This document shows positions 8,986 through 19,169 of a DNA stretch of 64,000 nucleotides, piece by piece. This stretch comes from Rhizobiaceae bacterium. GTDB taxonomy: Bacteria > Pseudomonadota > Alphaproteobacteria > Rhizobiales > Rhizobiaceae. The translations under genes and the position numbers were made by a program. Positions within the stretch are counted from its first letter, which is position 1, and every line of letters begins with the position of its first letter. The stretch is taken from NCBI GenBank assembly GCA_023953905.1, contig JAMLJA010000004.1, forward strand, positions 62,001-126,000. The letters are read 5' to 3'. Below the pieces are notes generated by a model. The model was not told the origin of the DNA and ran no database searches. It saw nothing but the letters and a program-made list of their open reading frames with translations.

Positions 8986-9692
8986 GCGGAAAGGTGACGC
9001 TTGAATGGCACGAGGCGACATCCTCGAACATCCTCGCGGACAATCTGGCCGACTGGGTTGCCGAACGGCTTGGCGCCGCACTGTCGGAACGTGGAACCGC
9101 GTTCCTGGCAGTTTCCGGAGGCACGACGCCAAAGCTCTTCTTTCAGGCGCTCTCGAAGCGCGATCTGGACTGGAGCAAGGTGGTTGTGACGCTGATTGAC
9201 GAGCGCTTCGTAGACCACACGTCGCCGCGATCCAATCAAGGTCTCGCGCAAGCCAATCTTTTGCAGAACGAGGCCAGCGCGGCGCGATTCCTGCCGCTCT
9301 ACAACGGCGCGAACGACCCGGACGAAGGCGCGCGGCTCGCCGAAGAGGCACTGGCTGGCGCACCCTGGCCACTCGACGTCGCCGTGCTTGGAATGGGAAC
9401 GGATGGCCACACCGCCTCGTTGTTTCCCGATGCGCCCAATCTGGACGAACTGCTTGATCCAAATGGCCCGCGAAAGGTCGATGCGGTTCATGCAGCCAGC
9501 GCAGGCGAGCCCCGTCTCACACTGACGCTACCAGCGATCGTCTCGGCACATTCGCTGGTGCTTCACATCGAGGGCGACGCCAAGCGACAGGCATTGGAGA
9601 TGGCAATGGCGGAGCGGGATGGCCGACGAAAGCCGATTGCTTCGGTCGTCGACCAAGCACGTCAGGTGGAGGTTTTTTGGACAGCTGGATAG
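8982..9692 (+). CDS. pgl: 6-phosphogluconolactonase
   Basis: This enzyme hydrolyses 6-phosphogluconolactone to 6-phosphogluconate. The 236-residue protein has the DevB/SOL family features: FLAVSGGTTPKLFF around residues 41-54, IDERFVDHTSPRSNQ around 72-86, and the phosphate-binding LGMGTDGHTASLFP around 137-150. It starts with GTG at 8982, overlapping the zwf stop by 4 bp (GTGA), so translation is probably coupled. The next gene, edd, starts 90 bp downstream on the same strand. Confidence 0.95.
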   Translation: MSGKVTLEWHEATSSNILADNLADWVAERLGAALSERGTAFLAVSGGTTPKLFFQALSKRDLDWSKVVVTLIDERFVDHTSPRSNQGLAQANLLQNEASAARFLPLYNGANDPDEGARLAEEALAGAPWPLDVAVLGMGTDGHTASLFPDAPNLDELLDPNGPRKVDAVHAASAGEPRLTLTLPAIVSAHSLVLHIEGDAKRQALEMAMAERDGRRKPIASVVDQARQVEVFWTAG

Positions 9693-9782
9693 CGGTCGGG
9701 AGGTCCGTCATCCAGGTCAGTTAGCGGGCGCGCATTTTCACAAGCGTGAGAGTGTTGCCGCAACGCAAGGAAGGTGATGGAT

Positions 9783-11603
9783 ATGAGCGCACGTGCGAAA
9801 ATCGAGGCAATCACGACGCGAATTCGCGAGCGGTCACGGGTCGAACGCGAGGCGTATCTTGAGCGCATTGCCGACGCGGCAAGCAAGACCGTCAATCGCG
9901 CGGTACTCGGATGCGGAAATCTCGCGCATGGGTTTGCCGCCTGTGCGCCCGCAGAAAAGGAGATGCTGTCGGGCGAGCGTGCCGCCAACCTTGGCATCAT
10001 TACCTCCTACAACGACATGTTGTCGGCGCATCAGCCATTTGAGACCTTCCCTGCCCTGATCAAGGAAGCCGCGCGCGAGGCGGGCGGCATGGCGCAGGTT
10101 GCGGGCGGGGTGCCTGCAATGTGCGATGGCGTTACCCAGGGCCAGCCAGGCATGGAGCTGTCGCTTTTCTCGCGTGACGTCATTGCCATGGCAACGGCGG
10201 TCGGGCTTTCGCACAACATGTTCGACGCGGCTGTCTATCTCGGCGTCTGCGACAAGATCGTGCCGGGCCTTGTGATCGGTGCCCTCACCTTCGGCCATTT
10301 GCCTGCAGTCTTCATCCCGGCAGGCCCCATGACGACCGGCCTGCCGAATGACGAGAAGGCGCGCATTCGGCAGCTCTATGCGGAAGGCAAGGTTGGCCGC
10401 AAGGAACTGCTGGAAGCGGAGTCGAAGTCCTATCACGGCCCCGGCACCTGTACGTTCTACGGAACGGCCAACTCCAACCAGATGTTGATGGAGATCATGG
10501 GTCTTCACACGCCCGGCGCGTCCTTTGTGAACCCTAACACACCGCTGCGGGACGCACTCACGCGCGAGGCGACCCGACGCGCGCTGGCCATCACCCAACT
10601 CGGCAATTCCTATACGCCGGTCGGGCGCATGATCGACGAACGTTCGGTGGTCAATGGCATCGTCGGACTGCATGCGACCGGCGGTTCGACGAACCACACG
10701 ATCCACCTTATCGCCATGGCTGCGGCGGCGGGCATCGCCATCACATGGCAGGATATTTCCGATCTTTCGGACAGTGTGCCCCTGTTGGCACGCGTCTACC
10801 CGAACGGACTTGCGGACGTGAACCATTTTCACGCGGCGGGCGGCATGGGCTATCTCATACGCGAATTGCTGGACGCCGGATATCTGCACGAGGATGTTCA
10901 GACCGTATGGGGCGAAGGATTGCGTCCCTATGCGATCGAACCTGCGCTGGCACAGGATGGCACGGTGGTACGAAACCCCGCGCCGAAGATCAGCGGGGAC
11001 CGGAAGGTTCTGTCCACGGCTGCAGACCCCTTCCAGGCGAGTGGCGGCCTGAAGGTCCTACGCGGCAATCTCGGACATGCCATCATCAAGGTCTCGGCGG
11101 TCAAACCCGAGCGGCGTATTATCGAGGCGCCGGCCAGGGTTTTCGACAGCCAGCAGGCGTTGCATGACGCGTTCAAGGCCGGCGAACTGGATCGCGACTT
11201 CGTGGCGATCATCCGCTTTCAGGGGCCAAAAGCCAACGGCATGCCGGAACTCCACAAGCTCACCACCGTACTGGGCGTGCTTCAGGATCGCGGATACAAG
11301 GTCGCGCTGGTCACTGACGGCCGCATGTCCGGCGCTTCCGGCAAAGTACCTGCCGCAATCCATGTGACGCCCGAAGCCATCGAAGGTGGGGCGATTTCAC
11401 GCGTACGCGATGGCGATATCGTGCTGCTCGATGCCGAAACGGGAACGCTGGAGCTCCTTGTGGCTGCCGAGGAGCTTGAAAAGCGCGAATGCGACGTGCC
11501 CGATCTGTCGGCAAATCAACACGGTTTCGGGCGAGAGCTTTTTGCAGGGTTTCGTCATCTCGCAGGCCGGGCCGATCAGGGGGCGAGCGCCTTCGCGGCA
11601 TAG
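9783..11603 (+). CDS. edd: Phosphogluconate dehydratase (Entner-Doudoroff)
   Basis: Edd dehydrates 6-phosphogluconate to 2-keto-3-deoxy-6-phosphogluconate. The 606-residue protein belongs to the IlvD/Edd family and shows the iron-sulphur cysteine contexts [10 protein letters not shown] (about 43-52), MCDGVTQG (near 113) and [15 protein letters not shown] (near 220), plus the TGGSTNH motif near 303. I chose the ATG at 9783 because the AAGGAAGG ribosome-binding site ending at 9774 is 8 bases away; a GTG/ATG pair at 9774-9779 is too close to it. The KDPG aldolase gene (eda) is not in the window. Convergent with the flippase gene, with a 24-bp gap and no clear terminator. Confidence 0.96.
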   Translation: MSARAKIEAITTRIRERSRVEREAYLERIADAASKTVNRAVLGCGNLAHGFAACAPAEKEMLSGERAANLGIITSYNDMLSAHQPFETFPALIKEAAREAGGMAQVAGGVPAMCDGVTQGQPGMELSLFSRDVIAMATAVGLSHNMFDAAVYLGVCDKIVPGLVIGALTFGHLPAVFIPAGPMTTGLPNDEKARIRQLYAEGKVGRKELLEAESKSYHGPGTCTFYGTANSNQMLMEIMGLHTPGASFVNPNTPLRDALTREATRRALAITQLGNSYTPVGRMIDERSVVNGIVGLHATGGSTNHTIHLIAMAAAAGIAITWQDISDLSDSVPLLARVYPNGLADVNHFHAAGGMGYLIRELLDAGYLHEDVQTVWGEGLRPYAIEPALAQDGTVVRNPAPKISGDRKVLSTAADPFQASGGLKVLRGNLGHAIIKVSAVKPERRIIEAPARVFDSQQALHDAFKAGELDRDFVAIIRFQGPKANGMPELHKLTTVLGVLQDRGYKVALVTDGRMSGASGKVPAAIHVTPEAIEGGAISRVRDGDIVLLDAETGTLELLVAAEELEKRECDVPDLSANQHGFGRELFAGFRHLAGRADQGASAFAA

Positions 11604-11627
11604 GCTCGTAGGCGCATGCCTGACGGC

Positions 11628-12923
11628 TCAGAATGTCTTGGCTGGCCGACTGAGCACTGTGTAGGTGAAGGTCGCTGATGCAAGATAGAGCGCCAGGAAC
11701 GCTGCATTTAGCCATACGATCAACGTGTCCGGCGACATTGACGCACGTATAAGCAGATAAAGGACGAGCGCCTTGATCCCGGCCAGCATCGCCAGACTCA
11801 GTATGCGCAGGAATGTCTGGCCGCGCGCATAGAGAAGCTCGGCCTGATACTCAATCAGATTGCGCAGACCCGGAACGAGCAGCGCCAGCCCGATCAGCGG
11901 CGCGGCCTCCGAGACATTTCGACCGAGAGCCGCTGGAAAGAAATGCAGTACCAGCGCCATCGCAAGCAACCCGCAGGTCGAAACGCTGAATATGCCTGCC
12001 TCGACCGCTATTTTACGGCGCAGCCCTCGCAGCATTTCGGGGGAACGCATCATTTTCTGAACCAGCATCATGGAGAAGGCGCGGATCGGAATCGCGGTCA
12101 GGTCGACCAGCCGCATGACGATGGCGTAGATGCCGGCGAGCGCTGGTCCGCCAAAGGCAAGGACCAACAGCTTGTCGAACTCAGACTGAAGGTAGAACAG
12201 GACCTCGCTGACCGCGACGGTCACGGAATCCCCCATGCGTCTCCAATAGAGAGCGGGACGGAGACGTATGCGCCGCCTCGGATATGAGGAAATGGCCGCA
12301 AGCAGGAATGTGACGGTGTTGGCGGCCAGATAGAAAAACGCCCAGACTGCAAGCGTGTGATCCGACCAGAGCGCGAATGCACCCGCGGCGGCCATGCGGA
12401 GCGCTGTACCCATGATGACAAGCAGCGCGCCGCGCCCGAACTTTCCCAAGCCATTGTTGACGATCACCACCGCCTCGAACGGACGCCACAGAAGCGCCTC
12501 TGCCACGATGAAAAGGGCGAAGACGGAAAGTGGGAGATCGCTGCCGAAGAACAGGTGGTAGGTCACCAGCGATGCTGCCGCGAGCACGGGCAAGGACAGC
12601 ACCGACATCATGATGAAGCCACCCGTGAAAACACCTATCAGCAATGGTTTGACGCTGGCGGCTCGGTAAAGTGGGGACATGAAGCCGAAGGCAAGGATGC
12701 GCGACAGCATCACCCCTCCCGCGCTTGCGGTCGCGAACAAGCCGAAATCGGAAATCGTCAGTGAGTTTGCGAGAAGGATAAAATAGGCAAGGGAGAAAAC
12801 GAGGCGACCCGCTGACCCACTGACGGCGGAAAAATAGCCCCTCAAGAGATCGCGACGATCCGACAGAAACGCGCGCATACCGCTCATCTTGCTTGCTAAG
12901 ACCGTGTCCGCGACGTTCGTCAT
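11628..12923 (-). CDS. Polysaccharide flippase-like membrane protein (MOP superfamily, Wzx type)
   Basis: A multi-spanning inner-membrane protein of about 431 residues, with roughly 12 hydrophobic segments spread over its length and a positively charged N-terminus (SDRRDLLRGYFSAVSGSAGRLVFSL, split here only as a description of charge). This architecture fits lipid-linked oligosaccharide flippases that move polysaccharide repeat units across the inner membrane. The start is uncertain: ATG at 12923 is used, but a longer frame opens at 12983 and another ATG lies 13 codons inside. It is divergent from the Wzz/ExoP-like gene and belongs to the surface-polysaccharide locus. The glycan is unknown. 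Confidence 0.75.
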   Translation of the reverse strand: MTNVADTVLASKMSGMRAFLSDRRDLLRGYFSAVSGSAGRLVFSLAYFILLANSLTISDFGLFATASAGGVMLSRILAFGFMSPLYRAASVKPLLIGVFTGGFIMMSVLSLPVLAAASLVTYHLFFGSDLPLSVFALFIVAEALLWRPFEAVVIVNNGLGKFGRGALLVIMGTALRMAAAGAFALWSDHTLAVWAFFYLAANTVTFLLAAISSYPRRRIRLRPALYWRRMGDSVTVAVSEVLFYLQSEFDKLLVLAFGGPALAGIYAIVMRLVDLTAIPIRAFSMMLVQKMMRSPEMLRGLRRKIAVEAGIFSVSTCGLLAMALVLHFFPAALGRNVSEAAPLIGLALLVPGLRNLIEYQAELLYARGQTFLRILSLAMLAGIKALVLYLLIRASMSPDTLIVWLNAAFLALYLASATFTYTVLSRPAKTF

Positions 12924-13078
12924 CTTCGAGAAGCTGGGTACACGGGAAAACTTAACGCAGCGTGTGCGCGGAGCGCGTGACATCGAGAAATTAACGTTTT
13001 GTTTCCCATGACGGTTTAGCTTGCCTTAACAACTGAGCTACCCAGTCCCGCATCCTATCGGAGCCATTGGCGTCCCAC

Positions 13079-15460
13079 ATGTTCGAACGCGAGAAAAATG
13101 GCTCGTCAAAAGAGCCTCGGTCGCTGCTGTCGCTGGATACGGGACCGGATAGCCCGGCTCAAGACAACAGCGCCGCGCAGGCTTCTTCGCCACATCTTGG
13201 AAATGCACAGAACCGTCACCGCATCGCACGCGCCAAACGCGAAGCGCGTGGCAATGCGATATTTGACGCTGCCGAGAACCGGACTGCTCGCGAAACACCC
13301 GACCCTCATGAACCAGCGCTTCCAGGAGATGCCGCGGACATTAAGAGGGATGATGGCGCGCATCGGCACGAAGTCACCACAGGTGCATTGCCCGTCGAGC
13401 GTCCAACCGAAGCGGCGAGCGATGAGGCCGCCTTTGCTGCGCCCGCAGCGCCCTCTGCCGATCCACGCATCGAAGGCGAGACGCGTGTCGTTGATGATCG
13501 GCGCTATGACCACAGAGAATCCGACGACCAGATCTGGACACCGCTGATCGACCCTCTGCGGGTAATCGGCCGGGTCGCCGACTCCAAGCTTCTCATCGTT
13601 TCAATGACGCTGCTTGGCGCAGCCATCGGCGTCGGCATCGCGCTTTCCACACCAAAGAAGTTTGAAGCCTATACCGAATTGCTCGTCGATCCGCGCGATC
13701 TCAAGCTCTCCGACCGCGACCTGACGCAACAGGGGCTGCCCTCGGACGCGACACTGGCAATCGTGGAAAACCAGACACGGGTGCTGACTTCCGGCACTGT
13801 CCTTACAAAGGTCGTCGAGGATCTCAACCTTACATCCGACCCGGAATTCAACGGGCAACTAAAGACGTTCGGCCTGAGTGCACTCATCGGCGAACTCAGG
13901 GGACTCATCTCGCGTCGCGACGCCACGCCCCAGAACGCGGACTACCAGCGCACCGTGGCGATCGAAAATCTCGCACGTGCGCTAACGGTCGAACGCAGCG
14001 GCAAGACCTTCATCATCACCGTCGGCGCGAAGACCGAAAGCCCGGAAAAATCGGCGCTGATCGCCAATACGATGGCAACCGTCTTTCTGCAGACTTACGG
14101 TCAGATTCAGTCCCAGACAGCTGGCCGCGCGACTGATGAACTCACGGCAAGGCTCGACGAGTTGCGCAAGAGCGTCGAGGCGGCCGAGCGGAAGGTCGCA
14201 ACCTTCAAGGCAGAAAATGACATCGTCGACCCGCAAGGGCGGCTCATCACCGATGACGAGATCATCAAGCTCAACGACCAGCTTTCCGTTGCCCGCGCGC
14301 GCACGCTGGAGCTCAATGCACGCGCGGCTTCCGTCAGGGGGCTGGACATCAATGATGTGCTTTCAGGAGCCATTCCAGAGAGCATCGGGTCCAACATCAT
14401 CACCGAGCTGCGCTCGCAATATGCCGCGCTGAGCAGCGAAGCCGAGCGCCTCGCCGTGCGGCTTGGGCCACGCCATCCAGAACTGCAGGCCGTCAATGCT
14501 CAGCTCGCCGGCGCGCGCGCACAGATCTCCAATGAGTTGCGCCGCATCACGTCGTCCATGCAGGTCGAGCTGAAACGCGCCGTGGAACTTGAGCAGGATC
14601 TGGCGCGTCGACTGGCGCAATTGAAGGTCCGGCAGGGCGATCTGAGCGGAGGGTTGGTCCAGTTGCGCGAGCTCGAGCGCGAGGCCTCGACCAAGCGCGC
14701 CGTGTATGAGTCCTATCTGCTGCGCGCTCGGGAGACCGGCGAGCAGCGCGACATCAACACAGCGAATATGAGCGTGATCTCGACGGCCTATCCGCCGCTT
14801 GATCCCACCGGCCCGTCCCGATCGATGATCGCACTGACCGGCGCATTTCTGGGCTTTGCGTCAGGAGTCGGACTTGCAATGTTGCGCGGCGCGTATGAGA
14901 GCCTGCGCGACCGTCGGCGCATCGGCCAAAGAGTGCCGTCACGCCCTGTTCCTCCTTCATTTCCCGATGGCGGTGCCACGCCGTCGCCGTCAGGCAGGCG
15001 AAGCCGTTCCGGGAGTTCCAAACCATCCGTTGCGGACAGCCAGACACGCTCGGACACTCCACATGCTCCTGGGGCGAAGGCCATTGGCGGCAATCGCGCA
15101 GATGGACAGAGCGGCGTCATGTCGGCGGCGTATGTGTTGACCGAACGGGCAACCCAAAGCCTGGGATATTCCAAGCCGCCGAAACCGGGCGCATTTGCAC
15201 ACTCCTTGAAGGCCCATGTCGCGCAGGCCTCCTATACGGTAGGTGATGAGTCAGCCGAAATCGAGCTTCTGCGCGACGACTCCACTGCGCCAAAGCCTCA
15301 TTCCCGCCTCACCGCTGACAATGACGATTGGACCAATGCGCAGGTCCAGGCCGAACCCATTTCGTCGCAGGCAATCGAGGACATTCGAGCCAGCATCGCA
15401 GACTTCAGAGCAGCGATGCGAGAATTCGCCGACAATCGGCAGGCAAGACGCTACATTTAG
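13079..15460 (+). CDS. Wzz/ExoP-like polysaccharide co-polymerase without a kinase domain
   Basis: This 793-residue inner-membrane protein probably controls chain length and export of an exopolysaccharide. Residues 1 to about 155 are a charged, low-complexity cytoplasmic region. TM1 lies at about 168-190 (LLIVSMTLLGAAIGVGIAL), followed by a periplasmic Wzz domain and long heptad-rich helices (about 360-560). The Pro-rich TAYPPLDPTGPSRSM segment precedes TM2 (about 582-602), as in the co-polymerase family. The C-terminal 190 residues are Ser/Pro-rich and lack the Walker A of the BY-kinases, ending in a predicted helix (IEDIRASIADFRAAMREFAD). I chose the ATG at 13079 over a TTG at 13067. A separate kinase would be encoded elsewhere, if present. 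Confidence 0.82.
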   Translation: MFEREKNGSSKEPRSLLSLDTGPDSPAQDNSAAQASSPHLGNAQNRHRIARAKREARGNAIFDAAENRTARETPDPHEPALPGDAADIKRDDGAHRHEVTTGALPVERPTEAASDEAAFAAPAAPSADPRIEGETRVVDDRRYDHRESDDQIWTPLIDPLRVIGRVADSKLLIVSMTLLGAAIGVGIALSTPKKFEAYTELLVDPRDLKLSDRDLTQQGLPSDATLAIVENQTRVLTSGTVLTKVVEDLNLTSDPEFNGQLKTFGLSALIGELRGLISRRDATPQNADYQRTVAIENLARALTVERSGKTFIITVGAKTESPEKSALIANTMATVFLQTYGQIQSQTAGRATDELTARLDELRKSVEAAERKVATFKAENDIVDPQGRLITDDEIIKLNDQLSVARARTLELNARAASVRGLDINDVLSGAIPESIGSNIITELRSQYAALSSEAERLAVRLGPRHPELQAVNAQLAGARAQISNELRRITSSMQVELKRAVELEQDLARRLAQLKVRQGDLSGGLVQLRELEREASTKRAVYESYLLRARETGEQRDINTANMSVISTAYPPLDPTGPSRSMIALTGAFLGFASGVGLAMLRGAYESLRDRRRIGQRVPSRPVPPSFPDGGATPSPSGRRSRSGSSKPSVADSQTRSDTPHAPGAKAIGGNRADGQSGVMSAAYVLTERATQSLGYSKPPKPGAFAHSLKAHVAQASYTVGDESAEIELLRDDSTAPKPHSRLTADNDDWTNAQVQAEPISSQAIEDIRASIADFRAAMREFADNRQARRYI

Positions 15461-15585
15461 TCCCGCATGCGGCCTTGAGTTTCGTTCGCTTGCGGGTTTG
15501 CGTCAAAATACGGCGCTTCGGTGCGCTTGCATCGTGATGGTTTGATCAATATGCCCACCGTGAGATCAATCCGCGAGGGTAGAGC

Positions 15586-16485
15586 ATGGCTGATATCATC
15601 GACGGCAAAAGCATCGCGGCCGCGGTGGTGCAGACCGTCAAGGCCAGGACGGCAGAGCTGTTGTCGTCAGGACATCGCGCGCCGGGCCTGGCGGTTGTGA
15701 TCGTCGGCGAAGACCCCGCAAGTCAGGTATATGTCGCTTCGAAGTCGAAGAAGGCGAAGGAATGCGGCTTTCATTCTGTTCAACACACGCTTGCCGCCGA
15801 TACGTCCGAAGAGTTTCTGCTCAAACTGATCCACGACCTCAACCAGGACGACGCGATCAACGGCATTCTGGTTCAGTTGCCGCTGCCAGCGCATTTGGAT
15901 GCAGGCAAGGTCATTCAGGCAATCGCGCCAGAGAAGGACGTCGATGGGTTCAATTTCATCAATGTCGGAAAGCTGGTGGCCGGCGAGACCGAGACAGCTT
16001 TCGTACCCTGCACTCCAGCCGGAGCAATGCTGCTGATCGAGCGTGTGCGTGGCAAGGATCTGTCGGGGCTGTCTGCGGTGGTCGTTGGACGATCCAATAT
16101 TGTCGGCAAACCGATGGCGAGCCTGCTACTCGCGGCCAATTGTACCGTCACGATGGCCCATAGCCGCACCAAGGACCTTCCGAACGTTTGCCGCGGCGCC
16201 GACATCCTTGTTGCCGCGGTCGGGCGCCCCGAAATGATCAAGGGTGATTGGGTCAAGCCCGGCGCCACGTTAATCGATGTCGGCATAAACCGGGCTCCGG
16301 GCTTGCCGGGAGCCGAGCGCCCCACCAGACTGGTCGGTGATATCGATTTTAGCAGCGCCTCCGAGCACGCGGGCGCGATCACCCCGGTACCTGGCGGTGT
16401 CGGCCCGATGACCATTGCGATGCTCATGGCAAACACGCTCGCGTCCGCTGCATTGGCGGCAGGTCTCGAACGTCCGATCTTCTGA
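15586..16485 (+). CDS. folD: Methylenetetrahydrofolate dehydrogenase/cyclohydrolase
   Basis: FolD interconverts 5,10-methylene- and 10-formyl-tetrahydrofolate in two steps. The 299-residue length is standard. The catalytic Tyr/Lys region reads [16 protein letters not shown] (about 46-61), the folate-site [13 protein letters not shown] is at about 92-104, and the NADP-binding [17 protein letters not shown] is near 165. The C-terminal [14 protein letters not shown] signature is present. The ATG at 15586 is preceded by GAGGGTAGAGC. A GlxA-type regulator gene follows after 10 bp. The position inside the polysaccharide locus looks incidental. Confidence 0.96.
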   Translation: MADIIDGKSIAAAVVQTVKARTAELLSSGHRAPGLAVVIVGEDPASQVYVASKSKKAKECGFHSVQHTLAADTSEEFLLKLIHDLNQDDAINGILVQLPLPAHLDAGKVIQAIAPEKDVDGFNFINVGKLVAGETETAFVPCTPAGAMLLIERVRGKDLSGLSAVVVGRSNIVGKPMASLLLAANCTVTMAHSRTKDLPNVCRGADILVAAVGRPEMIKGDWVKPGATLIDVGINRAPGLPGAERPTRLVGDIDFSSASEHAGAITPVPGGVGPMTIAMLMANTLASAALAAGLERPIF

Positions 16486-16495
16486 GGCAGTAAAC

Positions 16496-17512
16496 ATGGC
16501 TGAGCGGGTAGGCCTCGGCCGGTTCGAGGCTCCCACAGAAACAAAGTCCATATCGGAGCCGCAACAGGCAGGCCGCCAGTTCGCGTTTCTTCTGGTCGAC
16601 AAGTTTTCGATGTTCTCGCTGGCGGCAGCGATCGACACCGTACGCTCTGCAAACCGTCTTCTGGGCCGCGATTTCTATTCCTGGACCACGATCTCGCCAG
16701 ATGGTGACGCCGCAGTGGCCTCCAATGGCTTGCCGCTGAAGGTCGATCGCAGCATCGCTGATCTACCAACGGCTGACATCCTTTTCGTATGCGTGGGACT
16801 TTCTCTCGATTTTCCGGGCAAGACCAAAGTTGTGGGCGCCTTGCGCAGCTGGGGCCGGCGTGGAGGTGCGCTTGGCGCGCTCTCGGTCGGGGCGCACCTT
16901 CTTGCGGAGGCAGGTCAGCTCGAAGGACACCGGTGTACGATTCACTGGGAAAACCGGGCCGGCTTCATCGAGCGCTTCCCAAACATTGAATGCACCGGCA
17001 ACGTCTTCGAGATCGACCGAAAGCGCTACACCTGTGCCGGCGGCACGACCTCGATCGATCTGATGCTGGAGATCGTCCGCTCGGATTTCGGTTCGAGCCT
17101 CGCCAACGGAGTTGCCAACCAATTCCAGCACGAGCGCATCCGCTCGGCGGGCGACCGCCAGCGGGTCGGACCCGAACGCGACCTGACGGGTAAATCGGAG
17201 AAGCTGCGCAAGATTGTCGAACTCATGGCCGACAACCTGGACGAGCCCTACTCGGCGGTAGAACTGGCAAAGTCGGCGAAACTGTCGGTTCGTCAGGTCG
17301 AGCGGCTGTTCCTGAGGCATCTCAATATGACACCGGGCCGCTATTACATGCGGCTACGACTCGAGCGCGCGCGGGAATTGCTGCGGCAGACCAATATGCC
17401 GATCCTCGACATCGCGATCGCGACAGGTTTTACCTCGCACTCCTATTTCGCGCAGAGTTACCGTTTGCAGTTCGGCCGACCGCCCAGCGAAGAGCGCCGA
17501 ACGACGTATTGA
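16496..17512 (+). CDS. GlxA-family transcriptional regulator (DJ-1/PfpI domain plus AraC HTH)
   Basis: A 338-residue regulator with an N-terminal class-I-glutamine-amidotransferase-like (DJ-1/PfpI) domain at about 25-195 and a C-terminal AraC-type double helix-turn-helix at about 235-335 (AVELAKSAKLSVRQVERLF, and DIAIATGFTSHSYFAQ). The usual nucleophile Cys of DJ-1 proteins is replaced around GALSVGAHLLAEAG, so the domain is probably a ligand sensor rather than an enzyme. The ATG at 16496 is used; the frame extends upstream into folD. Related rhizobial regulators control choline, betaine or amino-acid catabolism, but nothing adjacent identifies its target. It converges with the DUF6492-like gene (2-bp gap). 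Confidence 0.88.
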   Translation: MAERVGLGRFEAPTETKSISEPQQAGRQFAFLLVDKFSMFSLAAAIDTVRSANRLLGRDFYSWTTISPDGDAAVASNGLPLKVDRSIADLPTADILFVCVGLSLDFPGKTKVVGALRSWGRRGGALGALSVGAHLLAEAGQLEGHRCTIHWENRAGFIERFPNIECTGNVFEIDRKRYTCAGGTTSIDLMLEIVRSDFGSSLANGVANQFQHERIRSAGDRQRVGPERDLTGKSEKLRKIVELMADNLDEPYSAVELAKSAKLSVRQVERLFLRHLNMTPGRYYMRLRLERARELLRQTNMPILDIAIATGFTSHSYFAQSYRLQFGRPPSEERRTTY

Positions 17513-17514
17513 GT

Positions 17515-18390
17515 TCAGGCATCCTCGAGCACCAGACGACGAATGCGAGAGACATCCGTGCCGATCGCAGACTGCATCCCGACCGCAACCTGCTCAGGCT
17601 CCATTTCATCAACGAATGTGCGGAACTCCCCGTCGCTCATCGGCTTGCCCTCCCAATGAACGTGGCACAATTCCGTCGCCGAGTGAAAATGCCCCGCGCC
17701 ACCGGCAATCTCGTCAACGAACCGTCCGTAGAGCATGCATTCGGAGAATTTCCTGCGGCGGGCGACCGCAGCGACCCAGTTCATGCCTTGCACGTTTTCG
17801 ATGTGCTGGCACATGGCCACAATGGAACTGCGTCTCCAGGCGATCACGGTGGAGATGTAGTCATTTAGAGACATTTTGGGTGACTCAATACCAAGCACCT
17901 CGCCCGCGTTGCGGGACCAGATATACTGGTCGGAGATTTGCGGGCGCTCGAGCGCGTTGTCATGGCGAAGAAGCTTGACCTTGTCGTCGTTCCAGAAGAG
18001 GCCGCAATCAAGGGGTTTGACGAAGACCACATCCGAATCGCAGAAGATAAGAGCTTCCTCGTCAATATGGCCGGCAATGGCGATGCGGCGCAATTGCTGG
18101 ACGTGCCAGCCGCGCAGCGGCATCGTTTTGAGACTGAGCCAGATGCGGCGGCCGGGGCTCAACGGATCGTTGAAGGGACGCAGCCAGGACGGCAGAATAT
18201 CGCGCTCATCCACGACGATGCGATGGGCGCCCTCCAGCGCTCGAAACTGAGCGACGTCGCGACCTTCAACGAGCAGATAGTGACGCTTGAAGCTGCTGAC
18301 ATGCAGATCGATCGTTTCGCACAGAAGCCGGCAACGCTCGAAATCAGGTGCGTAGCTCGCCGTGACAATGGCGTTCGAATGCTCGCTCAT
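17515..18390 (-). CDS. DUF6492-like glycosyltransferase-type protein
   Basis: A 291-residue soluble protein. It begins with SNAIVTASYAPDFERCRLLCETID, typical of the DUF6492 group, and has a DxD-type motif in FCDSDVVFVKP (about residues 118-128) that in GT-A glycosyltransferases binds the metal and nucleotide sugar. The ATG at 18390 overlaps the stop of the WecG-type gene by 4 bp (ATGA), which is why it is preferred over an upstream in-frame start at 18471. Last gene of a three-gene minus-strand unit. Transfer of a sugar to a polysaccharide intermediate is likely; donor and acceptor are unknown. Confidence 0.75.
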   Translation of the reverse strand: MSEHSNAIVTASYAPDFERCRLLCETIDLHVSSFKRHYLLVEGRDVAQFRALEGAHRIVVDERDILPSWLRPFNDPLSPGRRIWLSLKTMPLRGWHVQQLRRIAIAGHIDEEALIFCDSDVVFVKPLDCGLFWNDDKVKLLRHDNALERPQISDQYIWSRNAGEVLGIESPKMSLNDYISTVIAWRRSSIVAMCQHIENVQGMNWVAAVARRRKFSECMLYGRFVDEIAGGAGHFHSATELCHVHWEGKPMSDGEFRTFVDEMEPEQVAVGMQSAIGTDVSRIRRLVLEDA

Positions 18391-19169
18391 GCGGAACTCC
18401 CGGTTCCGCCCATCTTCTGACGCATCACCCGCCCGAGAAAGGCGGGATTGCCCAGCACGTATCGACGCCATAGCCGTCCGGGCTCATTGGCCATGCGGAA
18501 AAGCCATTCCATCCTCAACCTGCGCACCCATAGCGGCGCGCGTGGCACCGCGTCCGACAGAAAGTCGAGTAAGGCACCGACCGCGAAGGGCATGGTTGCA
18601 TGTTCTGCCGTGATCACCCTTGAGATGAAAAGCTCCTGCTTCGGTACGCCGAGAGCGACGAGCAATATGTCAGGCCTGTACTGAGCGAGCTGCGAGAGTA
18701 TCGCAGGTTCATCGGCCGTGGAGAAAAAGCCGTCTGAGACGACGCGAAACGAGTGTTGTGGGGCCATCTTCGCCAACGCGGCGGCAGCGCGATCAGCATT
18801 CTGACGCGTCGCGCCGATAAGGCCGATTTTGAGAGGGTCGCGAGTCGCCATGATCAATCGGGGAACAAGGTCCGTTCCGTTGAGATTCGCAGTAAACGGC
18901 TTCGCGTAAAGTATCTTGGCGGCGATATCGACGCCAATCCCATCGGGAAAAACAAGAAATTCCTTCAACGCCGCCCGCAGCTTTTCGTCGGTGCAGGCAA
19001 TATTGGCAATGTGGGCATTGAGAAAGCCGACCCGGGTGAAGCGTTTCGCGCGGAGCCGATCTTGCAGCAAGGCAATCGCCTCATCCCAGCCGAGTTCTGC
19101 AACCTCAACCCCCAGGATCGACCTGAAAGAAACAGGTTCGAGTGCTTTTGCAGCAACCCGGATCGTCAT
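18387..19169 (-). CDS. WecG/TagA/CpsF-family glycosyltransferase
   Basis: GT26-family enzymes transfer a sugar (ManNAc, ManNAcA, glucose and others) to a lipid-linked precursor at the inner membrane. The 260-residue protein shows the family motifs: FLNAHIANIA (about 49-58), VFPDGIGVDIAAK with the conserved Asp (about 73-85), GLIGATRQNA (about 116-125) and ALGVPKQELF (about 173-182). The C-terminus is rich in Arg/Trp, as expected for membrane association. It overlaps both neighbours by 4 bp, so all three minus-strand genes are probably translated from one mRNA. Confidence 0.9.
   Translation of the reverse strand: MTIRVAAKALEPVSFRSILGVEVAELGWDEAIALLQDRLRAKRFTRVGFLNAHIANIACTDEKLRAALKEFLVFPDGIGVDIAAKILYAKPFTANLNGTDLVPRLIMATRDPLKIGLIGATRQNADRAAAALAKMAPQHSFRVVSDGFFSTADEPAILSQLAQYRPDILLVALGVPKQELFISRVITAEHATMPFAVGALLDFLSDAVPRAPLWVRRLRMEWLFRMANEPGRLWRRYVLGNPAFLGRVMRQKMGGTGSSA

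Noticed and set aside
9834..10889. A 351-codon open frame antisense to edd
   Set aside because: Lies wholly within edd, whose motifs are intact; composition is typical of a GC-rich antisense shadow and no family motif is visible.
13015..13029. CtrA-like box TTTA-N7-TTAA before the co-polymerase gene
   Set aside because: One mismatch to TTAA-N7-TTAA in a T/A-rich stretch; too short to claim without genome-wide enrichment.
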